A DNA stretch of 64,000 nt from Rhodocyclaceae bacterium UBA2271 (GTDB taxonomy: Bacteria > Pseudomonadota > Gammaproteobacteria > Burkholderiales > Rhodocyclaceae). Below the pieces are notes generated by a model. It saw nothing but the letters and a program-made list of their open reading frames with translations, was not told the origin of the DNA and made no database searches. Shown piece by piece: positions 18,317-29,443 of the stretch (its first letter is position 1; every line of letters starts with the position of its first letter). Location: assembly GCA_002347405.1 (NCBI GenBank), contig DDXB01000047.1, positions 1 to 64,000 on the forward strand, read 5' to 3'. A program made the translations under genes and the position numbers.

Positions 18317-20758
18317 ATGACCGGCCAGTCCCGCTGGTGGCATGGCCTGCTTGCCCGCAGCCTGATGGCGGTAGTGGGAATTGCCCTGTTGATGGGGGGG
18401 GCCTCCAGCATGCTGGTGAGCCGGGTCGCCGGCGAGCGCGCATATGAGCAGGCGATGGTCAAGCTCGATGAGTTGCTCGATACCGTGGAAAGCACTGCCA
18501 GCATCGCCGCTTTTGTTGGCGACGATCAGTTGGCGAAAGAGGTCGCGCAAGGTTTGATGCGCAACAGCGAGGTGTTGCGGGTAACGATACGCAGCAATGA
18601 CCATGGCGATGAACGCGAGCTGGCACGCGCGGAACGGACACCGCCAAATGCCGGTGCTGGCGGGATGAATACCCCCGCAGCGAGTACGACGAGCAACAAG
18701 AACCTGATTCCATCCGTCAACCGCCAGTTGTATTCACCCTTTACCCCGAACGAAGTCGTCGGCGAGATCCGTCTCGATGCGGATCAGGAGGTCATCGATG
18801 CGCGCATGGCGAACGACGCCCGCTTCATCAGCCTGCTGCTGGCGAGCCAGTTGGCCCTGGTGATTGCCGCGGCGGCAGCGGCAATGTTGTTTCTGGTGGT
18901 CCGGCCGATCAAGGCGACCTCCGACCGCCTGCATCGCCTTGATGCCGCCAAGGGGGAACGCCTCAGCGTACCGGAAAGCCATGCCCGCTCGGAACTGGGT
19001 CGCCTGGTGGGCGATATCAACAACCTCACGGCACGTCTGGTGGCGACCATTGGCATCGAGAGCGACCTGCTCCGTCAGCAGGTGATCGACCAGCGCAAGT
19101 ATCAGGACCTTTTCGAAAATGCTGCCTCAGGCATCTTTGTGGCCGATCGCGCGGGCCGCCTGGAGTCCTTCAATCTTGCCTTTGCCACGCTGACCTGGAT
19201 GTCCCGGCGCAAGGAAACCACGGGTCGCTGGCTGACCGAGGCCGGCTGGCGGGATCCGGAACAATTGCTGGCCCTGTTGCGCACCAGCCTCGACGCGACA
19301 GATAACGCTACGCTGGAAGAAGATTTCATGCTCATCGGCCAGCGCAAGGACGAGCGCTGGCTGCAGGTGGCCGTGACCCCATTGGGCAACGGCAGCGTGC
19401 AGGGCATCGTCTCCGACGTGACGCAACGTCGCAGCGATGAAATCTCGGCCCGCCAGCTTGCTGTTACCGATGCCTTGACCGGGTTCGCCAATCGCGCCGG
19501 CCTGCAGAATGCCTTGTCCGGCCTCCACCCCGACACCTCGCCGTTTGCCCTGGTAATGGTCGATCTCGATGGCTTCAGGCGCATCAATGACGCGATGGGC
19601 TTCCCGGTCGGCGACCAGTTGTTGATGATGGTGGCGGAACGCATCCGCAAGATGCTCGAACCCGGTGATCAGGCGGCGCGCGTTGGCGGCGATGAGTTTG
19701 CGCTGGTGCTCACCGGCGAACACGGCAGCGCCGCGATCGATGTGCGGGTTGGCCAGTTGCTGCAACTGATTGGCCAGCCGTATGACATAACCATACCCGG
19801 AGGCCACGAGGAAATCGACATTTCGGCAAGTGCCGGCATTGCCTTTTATCCGAAAGATGGCGCCGATCTGCACGAACTCCTGCGCAGCACCGAGCTTGCG
19901 CTGAACAGCGTGCAAGCCAGCGGCGGACGCAATTACTGCTACTTCGATCTTGCCCAACAAGCGGCGGTCGAACATCGTCGTCGGCTCGAGGACGACCTGC
20001 GTCGTGCGCTCGACGCCGGAGAACTGCATCTGGTCTTCCAGCCGGTCGTCGATCTCGCGACCCGCCGCACGGTCGGCGCCGAGGCCTTGCTGCGCTGGTC
20101 GCATCCGGTGCGCGGCCTGGTTTCACCGGAGATATTCATTCCGCTTGCCGAAGACATCGGGCTGATCGGCGCTATCGGCATGATGGTGTTCAGCGAGGCC
20201 TGCCGGCAGGTGGCCGTCTGGCGCAACGCCGGTCTTGATCTGTATGTGTCGATCAACGTCTCGGTGCGGCAGATTCCGGAAGGCCTGCCCCCCTTGACCG
20301 TTGCCACCATGCTCAAGCAGCATGGCTTGCCTCCAGCAGCAGTCGCCATCGAGATCACCGAGGGTGTGCTGATGAATAACGTCGGGGCAGCGCAAAACTG
20401 GATCGGAAGCTTGCGCGCGGATGGAATTCGGGTCTACCTCGACGACTTCGGTACCGGTTATTCCTCCCTGTCATATCTGAAGCGCTTTGCGCTGGATACG
20501 GTGAAGATCGACAAATCGTTCGTACGCGACATGAGCGAGGACAACAGTGACCGTGCGCTCGTCGATGCGATTGTCACCATGGCGCGAAGCCTTGGCCTGC
20601 ATGTCGTCGCCGAGGGGATTGAAACACAGGCGCAACTCGACATCCTGCGCCAGATGGGTTGCGGCTTTGGCCAGGGTTACTTATTCTCGCGACCCGTGAA
20701 AGGGGACGAGCTTGTCAATGCCATAGCGCAAATCAACGCGCAGCAAGCCTTCGGCTGA
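18317..20758 (+). CDS. GGDEF-EAL c-di-GMP protein with CHASE8-like periplasmic domain, HAMP and PAS
   Basis: About 813 aa from the ATG at 18317. Membrane segments at about 11-34 and 173-198 enclose a periplasmic sensor, then come HAMP, a PAS-like domain, GGDEF (457-461) and EAL (E589). The phosphodiesterase residues look complete (EALLRW, SINVSVRQ, EITEG, DDFGTGYSS, IDKSFVRD, EGIETQ). The inhibitory RxxD site is missing (EPGD), so the GGDEF half may be regulatory. Residues 111-118 (NAGAGGMN), in the periplasmic domain, match a degenerate short repeat in the usual frame. A Ser/Thr/Asn-rich stretch follows. Confidence 0.9.
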   Translation: MTGQSRWWHGLLARSLMAVVGIALLMGGASSMLVSRVAGERAYEQAMVKLDELLDTVESTASIAAFVGDDQLAKEVAQGLMRNSEVLRVTIRSNDHGDERELARAERTPPNAGAGGMNTPAASTTSNKNLIPSVNRQLYSPFTPNEVVGEIRLDADQEVIDARMANDARFISLLLASQLALVIAAAAAAMLFLVVRPIKATSDRLHRLDAAKGERLSVPESHARSELGRLVGDINNLTARLVATIGIESDLLRQQVIDQRKYQDLFENAASGIFVADRAGRLESFNLAFATLTWMSRRKETTGRWLTEAGWRDPEQLLALLRTSLDATDNATLEEDFMLIGQRKDERWLQVAVTPLGNGSVQGIVSDVTQRRSDEISARQLAVTDALTGFANRAGLQNALSGLHPDTSPFALVMVDLDGFRRINDAMGFPVGDQLLMMVAERIRKMLEPGDQAARVGGDEFALVLTGEHGSAAIDVRVGQLLQLIGQPYDITIPGGHEEIDISASAGIAFYPKDGADLHELLRSTELALNSVQASGGRNYCYFDLAQQAAVEHRRRLEDDLRRALDAGELHLVFQPVVDLATRRTVGAEALLRWSHPVRGLVSPEIFIPLAEDIGLIGAIGMMVFSEACRQVAVWRNAGLDLYVSINVSVRQIPEGLPPLTVATMLKQHGLPPAAVAIEITEGVLMNNVGAAQNWIGSLRADGIRVYLDDFGTGYSSLSYLKRFALDTVKIDKSFVRDMSEDNSDRALVDAIVTMARSLGLHVVAEGIETQAQLDILRQMGCGFGQGYLFSRPVKGDELVNAIAQINAQQAFG
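18646..18669 (+). repeat. Short dispersed repeat, degenerate, in frame in GGDEF-EAL gene
   Basis: Reads gccggtgctggcgggatg, three changes from the core. Translated in the same frame as all other genic copies, as AGAGGM. Confidence 0.65.
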
Positions 20759-20764
20759 AGCCAG

Positions 20765-20802
20765 CTTTCATGATGCGCAGGCTACGCCCCCGATCATGAA
20801 AG
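20765..20802 (+). terminator. Inverted repeat after GGDEF-EAL gene
   Basis: Perfect 10-bp arms, ctttcatgat (20765-20774) and atcatgaaag (20793-20802), start 6 nt after the stop. A clearly related inverted repeat (ctttcatg ... catgaaa) follows acetoacetyl-CoA synthetase at 25143-25178, and the loops share ctaccccc-like sequence. There is no T-tract, so it is either a 3'-end stabiliser or a small repeat family. Confidence 0.55.
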
Positions 20803-20814
20803 GCGCCCACCCCC

Positions 20815-21000
20815 TTTGTGCGCCGCTGGCGCATCCCTCGCCTTGCTCGGGACCGCTGCTGCGCAGCGTGCCGCGTTTGCTTGGCAGCCCTCTCCCTCAA
20901 TCCCTCTCCCGCAAGCGGGAGAGGGAAGCTGTCTGCCTCCTCTCTCCCTCGGGGAGAGAGGCCGGGAGAGAGGGACTGGCCCGGCGCAAACGCTGCGATT
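20815..21000 (+). repeat. Intergenic ~130-bp structured repeat, copy 4
   Basis: GCGTTTGC at 20873-20880 and GCAAACGC at 20986-20993 enclose the usual two hairpins. The upstream mini-palindromes match those near 10925-11000. It fills the convergent gap between the GGDEF-EAL gene and ETF-QO. Confidence 0.85.
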
Positions 21001-21033
21001 TATCGTTAACGACCGGGGTCGTTCTGCGCCCGG

Positions 21034-22680
21034 CTACATGCCCTGATAAATCGGCCCCTCGCCACCCTGCGGGCTGACCCAGTCGATGTTCTGGCTCGGG
21101 TCCTTGATGTCGCAGGTTTTGCAGTGCACACAGTTTTGCGCATTGATCTGCAGGCGCGGAGCATCGTTCTCGGTGACGATTTCATACACGCCGGCCGGAC
21201 AGTAACGCTGCTCGGGTGCGTCATACAGCGCCAGGTTCAGGCTGATCGCCACGGCGGGATCTTTCAGTCGCAGATGGCAGGGCTGGTCCTCTTCATGATT
21301 GGTATTCGAGAGAAATACCGAGGACAGCCGGTCGAAGGTGAGGGTGCCATCCGGCTTGGGGTAGTCGATCGGCGTGCACTGCGTGGCGGGTTTCAGTTTG
21401 CCGTGATCGGCGGTCAGTCCCAGCGTCCACGGCGCCTTGCCGCGAAAAACCTGCTGATCGATGCCGAACAGGAGTGAGCCGAGCCACAGGCCCTTGCTCA
21501 TCAGTGGTTTGAAGTTGCGCGCCTGGTGCAGTTCGTCGAACAGCCAGGACTGGCGGAACATTTCGGGATAGGCGGTCAGTTCATCACCGGCCCGGCCTGT
21601 CGCCAGCGCCGCCACGGCGGCTTCCGCCGCCAGCATGCCCGACTTGATGGCGGCGTGCGAACCCTTGATGCGCGAGGCGACGAGAAAGCCGGCATCGTCG
21701 CCGATCAGTGCGCCGCCAGGGAAGATCAGTTTGGGCAAGGCCTGCAGGCCGCCGGAGGTCAAGGCTCGCGCGCCGTAGGCCAGACGCGTGCCGCCAGCCA
21801 GCAGCGGGCGGATGGCGGGGTGGGTCTTCAGCCGCTGCATTTCCTCGAAGGGCGATAAATAGGGGTTGCTGTAGCCGAGGCCGACGACCAGACCGATGGC
21901 GATCAAATGCGGCTGCGTGGCGTTGCCATAGTGATAGCAGAAGCCGCCGCCGTAAGTGTCGCTGGCCAGCGGCCAACCGGCGGTGTGCATCACCAGTCCA
22001 TTGACATGTTGCGCGGCCGGCACCTGCCAGAGCTCCTTGATGCCCAGGCCATAGACCTGCGGTTCGGCGCCGGCGCGCAGGTTGAAACGCTGCTCCAGTC
22101 GCTTGCCGAGATGACCGCGGCAGCCTTCGGCGAACAGGGTGTATTTGCCCCGCAATTCCATGCCCGGCTGAAAACCCGGGCCGGGCTGACCATCCTTGCC
22201 GACGCCCATGTCACCGGTAACCACGCCGACGATGCGCTCCTCTTCCTCGATGAACTCGGCGGCGGCAAAACCCGGATAAATCTCGACGCCGAGCGCCTCG
22301 GCCTGTTCGCCCAGCCAGCGGCATACCTCGCCCAGGCTGATCACATAGTTGCCGTCATTGTGGAAGCAGGTTGGCAGCAGTGCATTGGGCAACTGGCGGC
22401 TGCCCTTGGCGGTAAGCAGGAGAAAGCGATCTTCGCTGACCAGCGTGTCGAGCGGGGCGTTGCGTTCCTGCCAGTCGGGAAACAATTCGGTGATTGCGCG
22501 CGGATCCATCACCGCGCCGGAGAGGATGTGGGCGCCGATCTCCGCGCTCTTCTCGATGAGACAGACGCTGAGCTCGCCATTCAGCTGCTTGAGCCGGATG
22601 GCGGCCGCCAGTCCCGCGGGGCCGCCACCCACCACCACCACATCGAATTCCATCGCTTCACGTACGATTGGTTCCATCAT
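21034..22680 (-). CDS. Electron transfer flavoprotein-ubiquinone oxidoreductase
   Basis: Membrane-associated flavo-iron-sulfur enzyme passing electrons from acyl-CoA dehydrogenases via ETF to ubiquinone. About 548 aa. The N-terminal FAD fold has VVVVGGGPAGLAAAIRL and later GGALIGDDAGFLVASRIKG. The C-terminal ferredoxin part binds a [4Fe-4S] cluster (NCVHCKTCDIKDP, plus RYCPAG). I chose the ATG at 22680 because gggaga precedes it and the longer frame adds an unconserved leader. It is the electron outlet for the beta-oxidation genes at 38-58 kb. No ETF alpha/beta genes are in the window. Confidence 0.95.
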   Translation of the reverse strand: MMEPIVREAMEFDVVVVGGGPAGLAAAIRLKQLNGELSVCLIEKSAEIGAHILSGAVMDPRAITELFPDWQERNAPLDTLVSEDRFLLLTAKGSRQLPNALLPTCFHNDGNYVISLGEVCRWLGEQAEALGVEIYPGFAAAEFIEEEERIVGVVTGDMGVGKDGQPGPGFQPGMELRGKYTLFAEGCRGHLGKRLEQRFNLRAGAEPQVYGLGIKELWQVPAAQHVNGLVMHTAGWPLASDTYGGGFCYHYGNATQPHLIAIGLVVGLGYSNPYLSPFEEMQRLKTHPAIRPLLAGGTRLAYGARALTSGGLQALPKLIFPGGALIGDDAGFLVASRIKGSHAAIKSGMLAAEAAVAALATGRAGDELTAYPEMFRQSWLFDELHQARNFKPLMSKGLWLGSLLFGIDQQVFRGKAPWTLGLTADHGKLKPATQCTPIDYPKPDGTLTFDRLSSVFLSNTNHEEDQPCHLRLKDPAVAISLNLALYDAPEQRYCPAGVYEIVTENDAPRLQINAQNCVHCKTCDIKDPSQNIDWVSPQGGEGPIYQGM

Positions 22681-22747
22681 GTTTCTCCCAAGGCGGCGTC
22701 GAGGCGCGATTATAATTTGATCGCCACTACTTCTCGCATATTCGGCC

Positions 22748-23153
22748 ATGGAACATCCCGCTCATTTTGTTCACACCCTCCAAATCCCCGTGCGCTGGGG
22801 CGACATGGATGCGCTGGGCCATGTCAATAACACCGTCTATTTCCGTTTCACCGAGCAGGCGCGCATCGACTGGCTGGAATCGCTGGGCTTCGCCGTGCTG
22901 GTCGGTGTCGATGAAGGGCCGGTGATCATCAATGCCAGTTGCACCTTTTTCAAGCCCATCACCTATCCGGCAACCGTCGAGGTCCGCACCCTGATCGGCA
23001 AGCCGGGTCGCAGCAGTCTGCCGACCTATTACGAAATCCGCTGTGTCGGTGACGATACCCTGTATGCCGAGGGCGCCTCCAAGATTGTCTGGTGGAACCC
23101 CAACACCGGTAAATCCCTGCCGCTGCCCGATTACATTCGCGAGATCTATCCGC

Positions 23154-23161
<8 letters not shown>
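22748..23161 (+). CDS. Acyl-CoA thioesterase, 4HBT/YbgC hot-dog family
   Basis: 137 aa, single hot-dog domain. The active-site aspartate region is [19 protein letters not shown], as in 4-hydroxybenzoyl-CoA thioesterase and FcbC-like enzymes. It hydrolyses acyl-CoA; the chain preference is unknown. It overlaps the next gene by 8 nt, so it is co-translated with acetoacetyl-CoA synthetase, and the two may balance CoA esters. Confidence 0.92.
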
Positions 23162-25142
<1,981 letters not shown>

Positions 25143-25143
25143 C

Positions 25144-25178
25144 TTTCATGGTCGCTGGCACTACCCCCGTGCATGAAA
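25144..25178 (+). terminator. Inverted repeat after acetoacetyl-CoA synthetase
   Basis: tttcatg (25144-25150) pairs with catgaaa (25172-25178), and the loop includes cactaccccc. It is related to the inverted repeat at 20765-20802. The remaining gap to rlmJ (25179-25316) is C-rich without an obvious gene. Confidence 0.5.
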
Positions 25179-25316
25179 TGCGCAAAAGGCAAATGACGCC
25201 CCCCACCCCCAGCCCCCGCCCCTAGGCGGGGATCAAAGCTTGCGCGCTGCGCTCGTCAATGAACCCGGCGTCAAGTTTCGTTTTTTCACGTTAACCGCCA
25301 AGCACCCGGAACCGCG

Positions 25317-26249
25317 TTAGCGGCGAACCCTCGTCACCTCCCCGCGCGGGGAGGCCGGGAGGGGCGGGGTCGCGGTTTCCGCCGTCCAGCCAGCGCCGAC
25401 TTTTGTGTGCGGCGTCCCGCGCGCAGCCTCCTTCTCGATGGCCAGCGTGTCGGCCAGCCACGGCAGCGTTTCACGCATCTCCTTGGCGAGGGTCCACGGC
25501 GGATTGACGATGAACACGCCGCTGCCGTGCATGCCGAGGCCTTCGGCGCCGGGTTCTTGCACGGTCAGCGTGACATTCAGCCAGTCCGGCGCGAGCTTTT
25601 TCAGCCGGCCGGCCAGCAGGATGCTTTCGTTGCGCTGCAGGAGCGGATACCAGATCAGGTAGGTGCCGGTGGCGAAGCGTGCCAGGCCTTCCTTCAGCGC
25701 CGTGACGACGCGGGCGTAGTCGCGCTTGTCCTCGTAGGCCGGGTCGATGACGATCAGGCCGCGCCGCGAGGGCGGCGGCAGCAGGGTTTGCAGGCCGGTG
25801 AAGCCGTCTTCCTGGCGAATCGCCACGCGCTTGCTGGCGTGCGGGTCGACAAAGGCGACGGCCTCACCCAGTAGGCGAACGTCGGCAGGATGCAGTTCAA
25901 ACAGGCGCAGCCGATCCTGCGGGCGCAACTGGCGCAGCGTCAGCAGCGGCGAGCCGGGGTAGCGCCGCAACTGCCCGTCCGGGTTGTCGTGGCGCACGGC
26001 GGCGACGTAAGCGGCGAGCAGCGGTGGCAGGTCGGCGCGGGTCCACAGCCGGCCAATGCCATCGGCGTATTCAGCATGGGACTTTGCCCGGCCGGCATCG
26101 AAACGATAGCCGCCGGCCCCGGCGTGCGTGTCGATCACCCAGTAGGGTTTGTCCTTCTGGTTGAAGTAATCCAGCACCGCCAGCAAAACGGTGTGCTTGA
26201 GGACATCGGCGTGGTTGCCGGCGTGGAAGACGTGGCGGTAGCTGAGCAT
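25317..26249 (-). CDS. rlmJ: 23S rRNA (adenine(2030)-N6)-methyltransferase
   Basis: Methylates A2030 of 23S rRNA. Start MLSYRHVFHAGNHADVLKH at 26249 is diagnostic; an in-frame start further upstream would run into the neighbouring gene. The SAM-dependent catalytic motif is DPAYEDK (VIDPAYEDKRDY). At about 310 aa it is longer than E. coli RlmJ (280). The last ~35 residues after IEKEAARG are encoded by repeats: a short repeat (THTK-type, KVGAGWTA) and then the gggaggtgac hairpin block (ASPRGEVTR). The native stop seems to have been lost to repeat insertion. Confidence 0.93.
   Translation of the reverse strand: MLSYRHVFHAGNHADVLKHTVLLAVLDYFNQKDKPYWVIDTHAGAGGYRFDAGRAKSHAEYADGIGRLWTRADLPPLLAAYVAAVRHDNPDGQLRRYPGSPLLTLRQLRPQDRLRLFELHPADVRLLGEAVAFVDPHASKRVAIRQEDGFTGLQTLLPPPSRRGLIVIDPAYEDKRDYARVVTALKEGLARFATGTYLIWYPLLQRNESILLAGRLKKLAPDWLNVTLTVQEPGAEGLGMHGSGVFIVNPPWTLAKEMRETLPWLADTLAIEKEAARGTPHTKVGAGWTAETATPPLPASPRGEVTRVRR
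25334..25408 (-). repeat. Repeat-derived 3' end of rlmJ
   Basis: 25381-25408 is a reverse copy of the short repeat with one change in the core (GGC-TGG-ACG). 25334-25371 is a partial copy of the cgcccctcccg / cctcccc-gcgggg-agg hairpin block that starts the tandem repeat at 2799. Both are read in frame as the RlmJ tail. Confidence 0.85.
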
Positions 26250-26266
26250 GACGGGCGGGGGATAGA

Positions 26267-27097
26267 ATGCGCGGCATGAATGATACCTCCTCCCCGCGCC
26301 CGAAAATCCGTGCTGTTCGTGCTGTGCGGCGCGTTGCTGCAGCAACTGCTGCACCGGTCACATCGGCAACGCCCAGCGGCGTGCGCATCTCGAAACTGCT
26401 GGCCGAGCGCGGCCTGTGCTCGCGGCGCGAGGCCGATGCCTACATCGAGCGCGGGCTCGTGTATGTCAATGGCGAACAGGTGACGCAGCTTGGTACACGC
26501 GCCGCGCCGGATGCCGAGATCACGCTGGCGACGGCGGCCCGTGAGCAGCAGGCGCGGCAGGCGACGATTCTGGTGCACAAGCCGATCGGTTATGTGTCCG
26601 GCCAGGCTGAAGATGGCCATCAGCCGGCCATCGTGCTGGTCGTCCCTGATGGCCAGATGGCCGCCGACCCCCAACGCTTTCATCCCGGCTGCCTGAAGGG
26701 GCTGGCGCCCGCCGGCCGGCTCGACATTGATTCGACGGGACTCTTGGTGCTGACCCAGGATGGCCGCGTCGCGCGCCAGCTGATCGGTGCGGACAGCGAC
26801 ATCGAGAAGGAGTATCTGGTGCGTGTCGAAGGCCGGCTCGATGAAAAAGGACTCGCCTTGTTGAATCACGGACTGTCGCTCGATGACAAGCCGCTGCGTC
26901 CGGCCAAAGTGAGTTGGCAGAACGAAGACCAGCTACGTTTCATTTTGAAGGAAGGCAAGAAACGCCAGATTCGTCGCATGTGCGAACTGGTCGGCCTTCG
27001 TGTCACCGGCCTCAAGCGGGTGCGCGTCGGACGCGTGATGCTCGGCGACCTGCCAGTAGGACAGTGGCGCTTCCTGCGGCTGGATGAGAAGTTCTAA
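26267..27097 (+). CDS. RsuA/RluF-family rRNA pseudouridine synthase
   Basis: 276 aa. An S4 RNA-binding domain ([28 protein letters not shown]) is followed by the catalytic domain with [14 protein letters not shown] (catalytic D153) and the C-terminal [16 protein letters not shown] block. It isomerises a uridine in rRNA; the sequence is closest in layout to RluF (23S U2604), but RluB/RsuA-type specificity cannot be excluded. The start is 17 bp from divergent rlmJ, so two rRNA modifiers share a promoter region. ATG 26276 is an alternative start. Confidence 0.9.
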   Translation: MRGMNDTSSPRPKIRAVRAVRRVAAATAAPVTSATPSGVRISKLLAERGLCSRREADAYIERGLVYVNGEQVTQLGTRAAPDAEITLATAAREQQARQATILVHKPIGYVSGQAEDGHQPAIVLVVPDGQMAADPQRFHPGCLKGLAPAGRLDIDSTGLLVLTQDGRVARQLIGADSDIEKEYLVRVEGRLDEKGLALLNHGLSLDDKPLRPAKVSWQNEDQLRFILKEGKKRQIRRMCELVGLRVTGLKRVRVGRVMLGDLPVGQWRFLRLDEKF

Positions 27098-27984
27098 AGG
27101 TCTTCGCGCCGCAGCATGAAAATCTTGCCTTCGCCACTCGGGGTATCGAGCCAGGTGAGCGGCAGTTCGGGGAAGGCCGCTTCGACGATGTCACGATTGT
27201 GGCCGACTTCGATGGCCAGCAGGCCACCGGGTTTGAGGTGTTTTGCGGCATCGGCGAGAATGCGTCGCACGATGTCCAGCCCGTCATCGCCGGCAGCCAG
27301 TGCATTTTTCGGTTCGTGGCGATATTCGGGCGGCAGCGCGCGCATGGCCTGGGCAGTGACGTAGGGCGGGTTGCTCAGGATGAAGTCGTAGCGGCGTTTG
27401 CCGAGCCCGGCGAACAGATCGCCCGGCACCAGCTTGATGCGTTTTTGCAGAGCGTAATCGCTGACGTTGCGCTTGGCGACTTCGAGCGCGTCCTTCGAGA
27501 TGTCGGCGGCGTCGATCTTTGCGTTAGGAAAGGCATGCGCCATCAGGATGGCCAGACAGCCCGAACCGGTGCATAGATCAAGCGCGCTGGCGATGTCGTA
27601 GGGGTCATCGATCCAGGGCGCGAAACCATCGACCAGCAGGTCGGCGAAATACGAACGGGGAATCAGCACGCGCTCATCGACATAGAAGCGCAGGCCGGCC
27701 TGCCAGGCTTCGTGCGTCAGATAGGCGGCGGGCACGCGGCGGGCGATGCGCTGCTGCAGCAGTTCTAGCACCGCAAGGCGTTCCTGCCGAGCGAGACGGG
27801 CATCGAGATAAGGTTCGAGCCGGTCGGGCGGCAGGTGCAAGGCGGCGAGGACCAGCCAGGCTGCCTCGTCGTGGGCGTTGTCGCAGCCATGGCCGAAAAA
27901 CAGCTTCGCTTCATTGAAGCGGCTGGTGCCCCAGCGCAGCCAGTCGCGCACGGTGATGAGGTCGTCGAGCAGGGAATCGGTCAT
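27094..27984 (-). CDS. prmB: 50S ribosomal protein L3 glutamine methyltransferase
   Basis: HemK-family N5-glutamine methyltransferase of about 296 aa. Motifs: [15 protein letters not shown] (SAM binding) and [12 protein letters not shown] (NPPY catalytic). The N-terminal helical domain ([19 protein letters not shown]) is that of PrmB rather than PrmC. The ATG at 27984 is preferred to a TTG at 27990. A short repeat lies against the start codon, and no Shine-Dalgarno sequence is visible upstream. The gene overlaps the pseudouridine synthase by 4 nt (convergent). Confidence 0.94.
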   Translation of the reverse strand: MTDSLLDDLITVRDWLRWGTSRFNEAKLFFGHGCDNAHDEAAWLVLAALHLPPDRLEPYLDARLARQERLAVLELLQQRIARRVPAAYLTHEAWQAGLRFYVDERVLIPRSYFADLLVDGFAPWIDDPYDIASALDLCTGSGCLAILMAHAFPNAKIDAADISKDALEVAKRNVSDYALQKRIKLVPGDLFAGLGKRRYDFILSNPPYVTAQAMRALPPEYRHEPKNALAAGDDGLDIVRRILADAAKHLKPGGLLAIEVGHNRDIVEAAFPELPLTWLDTPSGEGKIFMLRREDL

Positions 27985-27987
27985 GGT

Positions 27988-28053
27988 CAAAGTCGGCGCT
28001 GGTGGAGGTTTGGGTGTCCCATCAGCGCAATGTCGGCGCTGGTGGTACGGCGG
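27988..28053 (+). repeat. Two short dispersed repeats between prmB and dapE
   Basis: Variants AAAGTCGGCGCTGGTGGAGG (from about 27989) and TGTCGGCGCTGGTGGTACGG (from 28031) nearly fill the gap between dapE and prmB. Both carry the same ggcggg to ggtgg change, suggesting local duplication. Confidence 0.85.
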
Positions 28054-28056
28054 CGC

Positions 28057-29196
28057 TCAAGTCAAAAGTTGTCGGAAGGTCGCTGCGTAGATGCGCGTCA
28101 GCGGCTCGATGTCGGCCAGTGCAACGCATTCGTCGATCTTGTGGATGGTGGCATTGACCGGGCCGAACTCGATGACCTCGGGACAGATGTCGGCGATGAA
28201 GCGGCCGTCGGAGGTGCCGCCGGTAGTGGAGAGCTCGGGGGTGATGCCGGTTTCGGCCTGGATGGCGGCAGTCAGGGCCGTGACCAGGCGACCGGGCGTG
28301 GTGAGGAAGGGACGGCCGCCGAGCATCCAGGCGAGCTCGTATTCGAGCTGGTGACGGTCCAGAATCTCATGCACGCGATTTTGCAGACCCTCGGCAGTGC
28401 TGGCGGTGGAAAAACGGAAATTGAACAGCACCTCGAGCGTGCCCGGCACGACGTTGGTGGCGCCGGTACCAGCGTGGATGTTCGAGATCTGGAAGCTGGT
28501 GGGCGGGAAAAATTCATTGCCGTCATCCCAGCGCGTTGCCGCGATTTCGGCCAGGGCCGGGGCCGCCAGGTGGATCGGATTTTTCACCTTCTCGGGGTAG
28601 GCAACGTGACCCTGAATCCCCTTGACGAGGAGTTTTCCGGACAGCGAGCCGCGCCGGCCGTTCTTCATCATGTCGCCCTGCCGATTGACCGAGGTGGGCT
28701 CGCCGATGATGCAGCAGTCGAGCGTCACACCGCGCGCCTTGAGCGCCTCGAGCACGCGCACGGTGCCGTCGGTGGCGTCGCCTTCTTCGTCCGAGGTGAG
28801 CAGGAAGGCCAGCGAACCCTGCGGTTCTGGCAGGGTGGCGAGCAATTGTCCGGCAGCCACCACGGCAGCGGCTACCGAGGTTTTCATGTCAGCCGCACCA
28901 CGACCAAACAGCATGCCGTCGCGTTCGGTGGGGACGAAGGGGTCGCTGTGCCATTGGTCTTCCGGACCCGGCGGCACGACGTCGATGTGGCCGGCGAAGA
29001 CCACCAGCGGCTGCACGGTGCCGCGCCGCGCCCACAGATTGCAGACATGGCCGGTCGGGCCGGTGCTGTCAATGCGTTCGCAGACAAAACCCAGCGGGGT
29101 CAGTCGATCGGCAACCAGGTCAAGACAGCCGGCATCTGCGCTGGTGATCGAGCGGCGCGCGATGAGCGCCTTGGCGAGTTCGAGGGTCGGAGTCAT
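28057..29196 (-). CDS. dapE: Succinyl-diaminopimelate desuccinylase
   Basis: Zinc M20 hydrolase in lysine/diaminopimelate synthesis, 379 aa. Metal ligands in [13 protein letters not shown] (H70, D72) and [11 protein letters not shown]; the catalytic glutamate is in [12 protein letters not shown]. The C-terminal [19 protein letters not shown] is typical. It belongs to the same pathway as dapD (30710-31528), with pilU between them, and all are on the minus strand. Confidence 0.97.
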   Translation of the reverse strand: MTPTLELAKALIARRSITSADAGCLDLVADRLTPLGFVCERIDSTGPTGHVCNLWARRGTVQPLVVFAGHIDVVPPGPEDQWHSDPFVPTERDGMLFGRGAADMKTSVAAAVVAAGQLLATLPEPQGSLAFLLTSDEEGDATDGTVRVLEALKARGVTLDCCIIGEPTSVNRQGDMMKNGRRGSLSGKLLVKGIQGHVAYPEKVKNPIHLAAPALAEIAATRWDDGNEFFPPTSFQISNIHAGTGATNVVPGTLEVLFNFRFSTASTAEGLQNRVHEILDRHQLEYELAWMLGGRPFLTTPGRLVTALTAAIQAETGITPELSTTGGTSDGRFIADICPEVIEFGPVNATIHKIDECVALADIEPLTRIYAATFRQLLT

Positions 29197-29213
29197 TGAA
29201 CGTGAAAGTCAGC

Positions 29214-29350
29214 GTAGCGTTTGCGCCGGGCCAGTCCCTCTCTCCCAGTGGGAGAGAGGAGGCAGATAGCTTCCCTCTCCCGCTTGCGGGAGAGGGATTG
29301 AGGGAGAGGGTTGCCAAGCAAACGCGGCACGCGCCGCCAGGCGCAACCCG
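29214..29350 (-). repeat. Intergenic ~130-bp structured repeat, copy 5 (reverse)
   Basis: GCGTTTGC at 29217-29224 and GCAAACGC at 29318-29325 enclose the same two hairpins in reverse order, followed by ggcacgcgccgccagg, the reverse of the upstream flank of the copy at 80-200. It fills most of the dapE-pilU gap; nothing else is recognised to 29443. Confidence 0.85.
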
Positions 29351-29443
29351 CACCGAAGCATGAACGACAGCCCCGTAATAGTCGAGCGCAGCGAGCAAGC
29401 AAGAGCCCCCCGAGAGGGTGGTGAAGGGGGGCGGGCCACTTGG

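Noticed and set aside
18234..18319. 28-codon frame ending in an ATGA overlap with the GGDEF-EAL start
   Set aside because: Weak ribosome site, no recognisable sequence, and it crosses a block resembling the ttgggacggcccggcgg repeat end.
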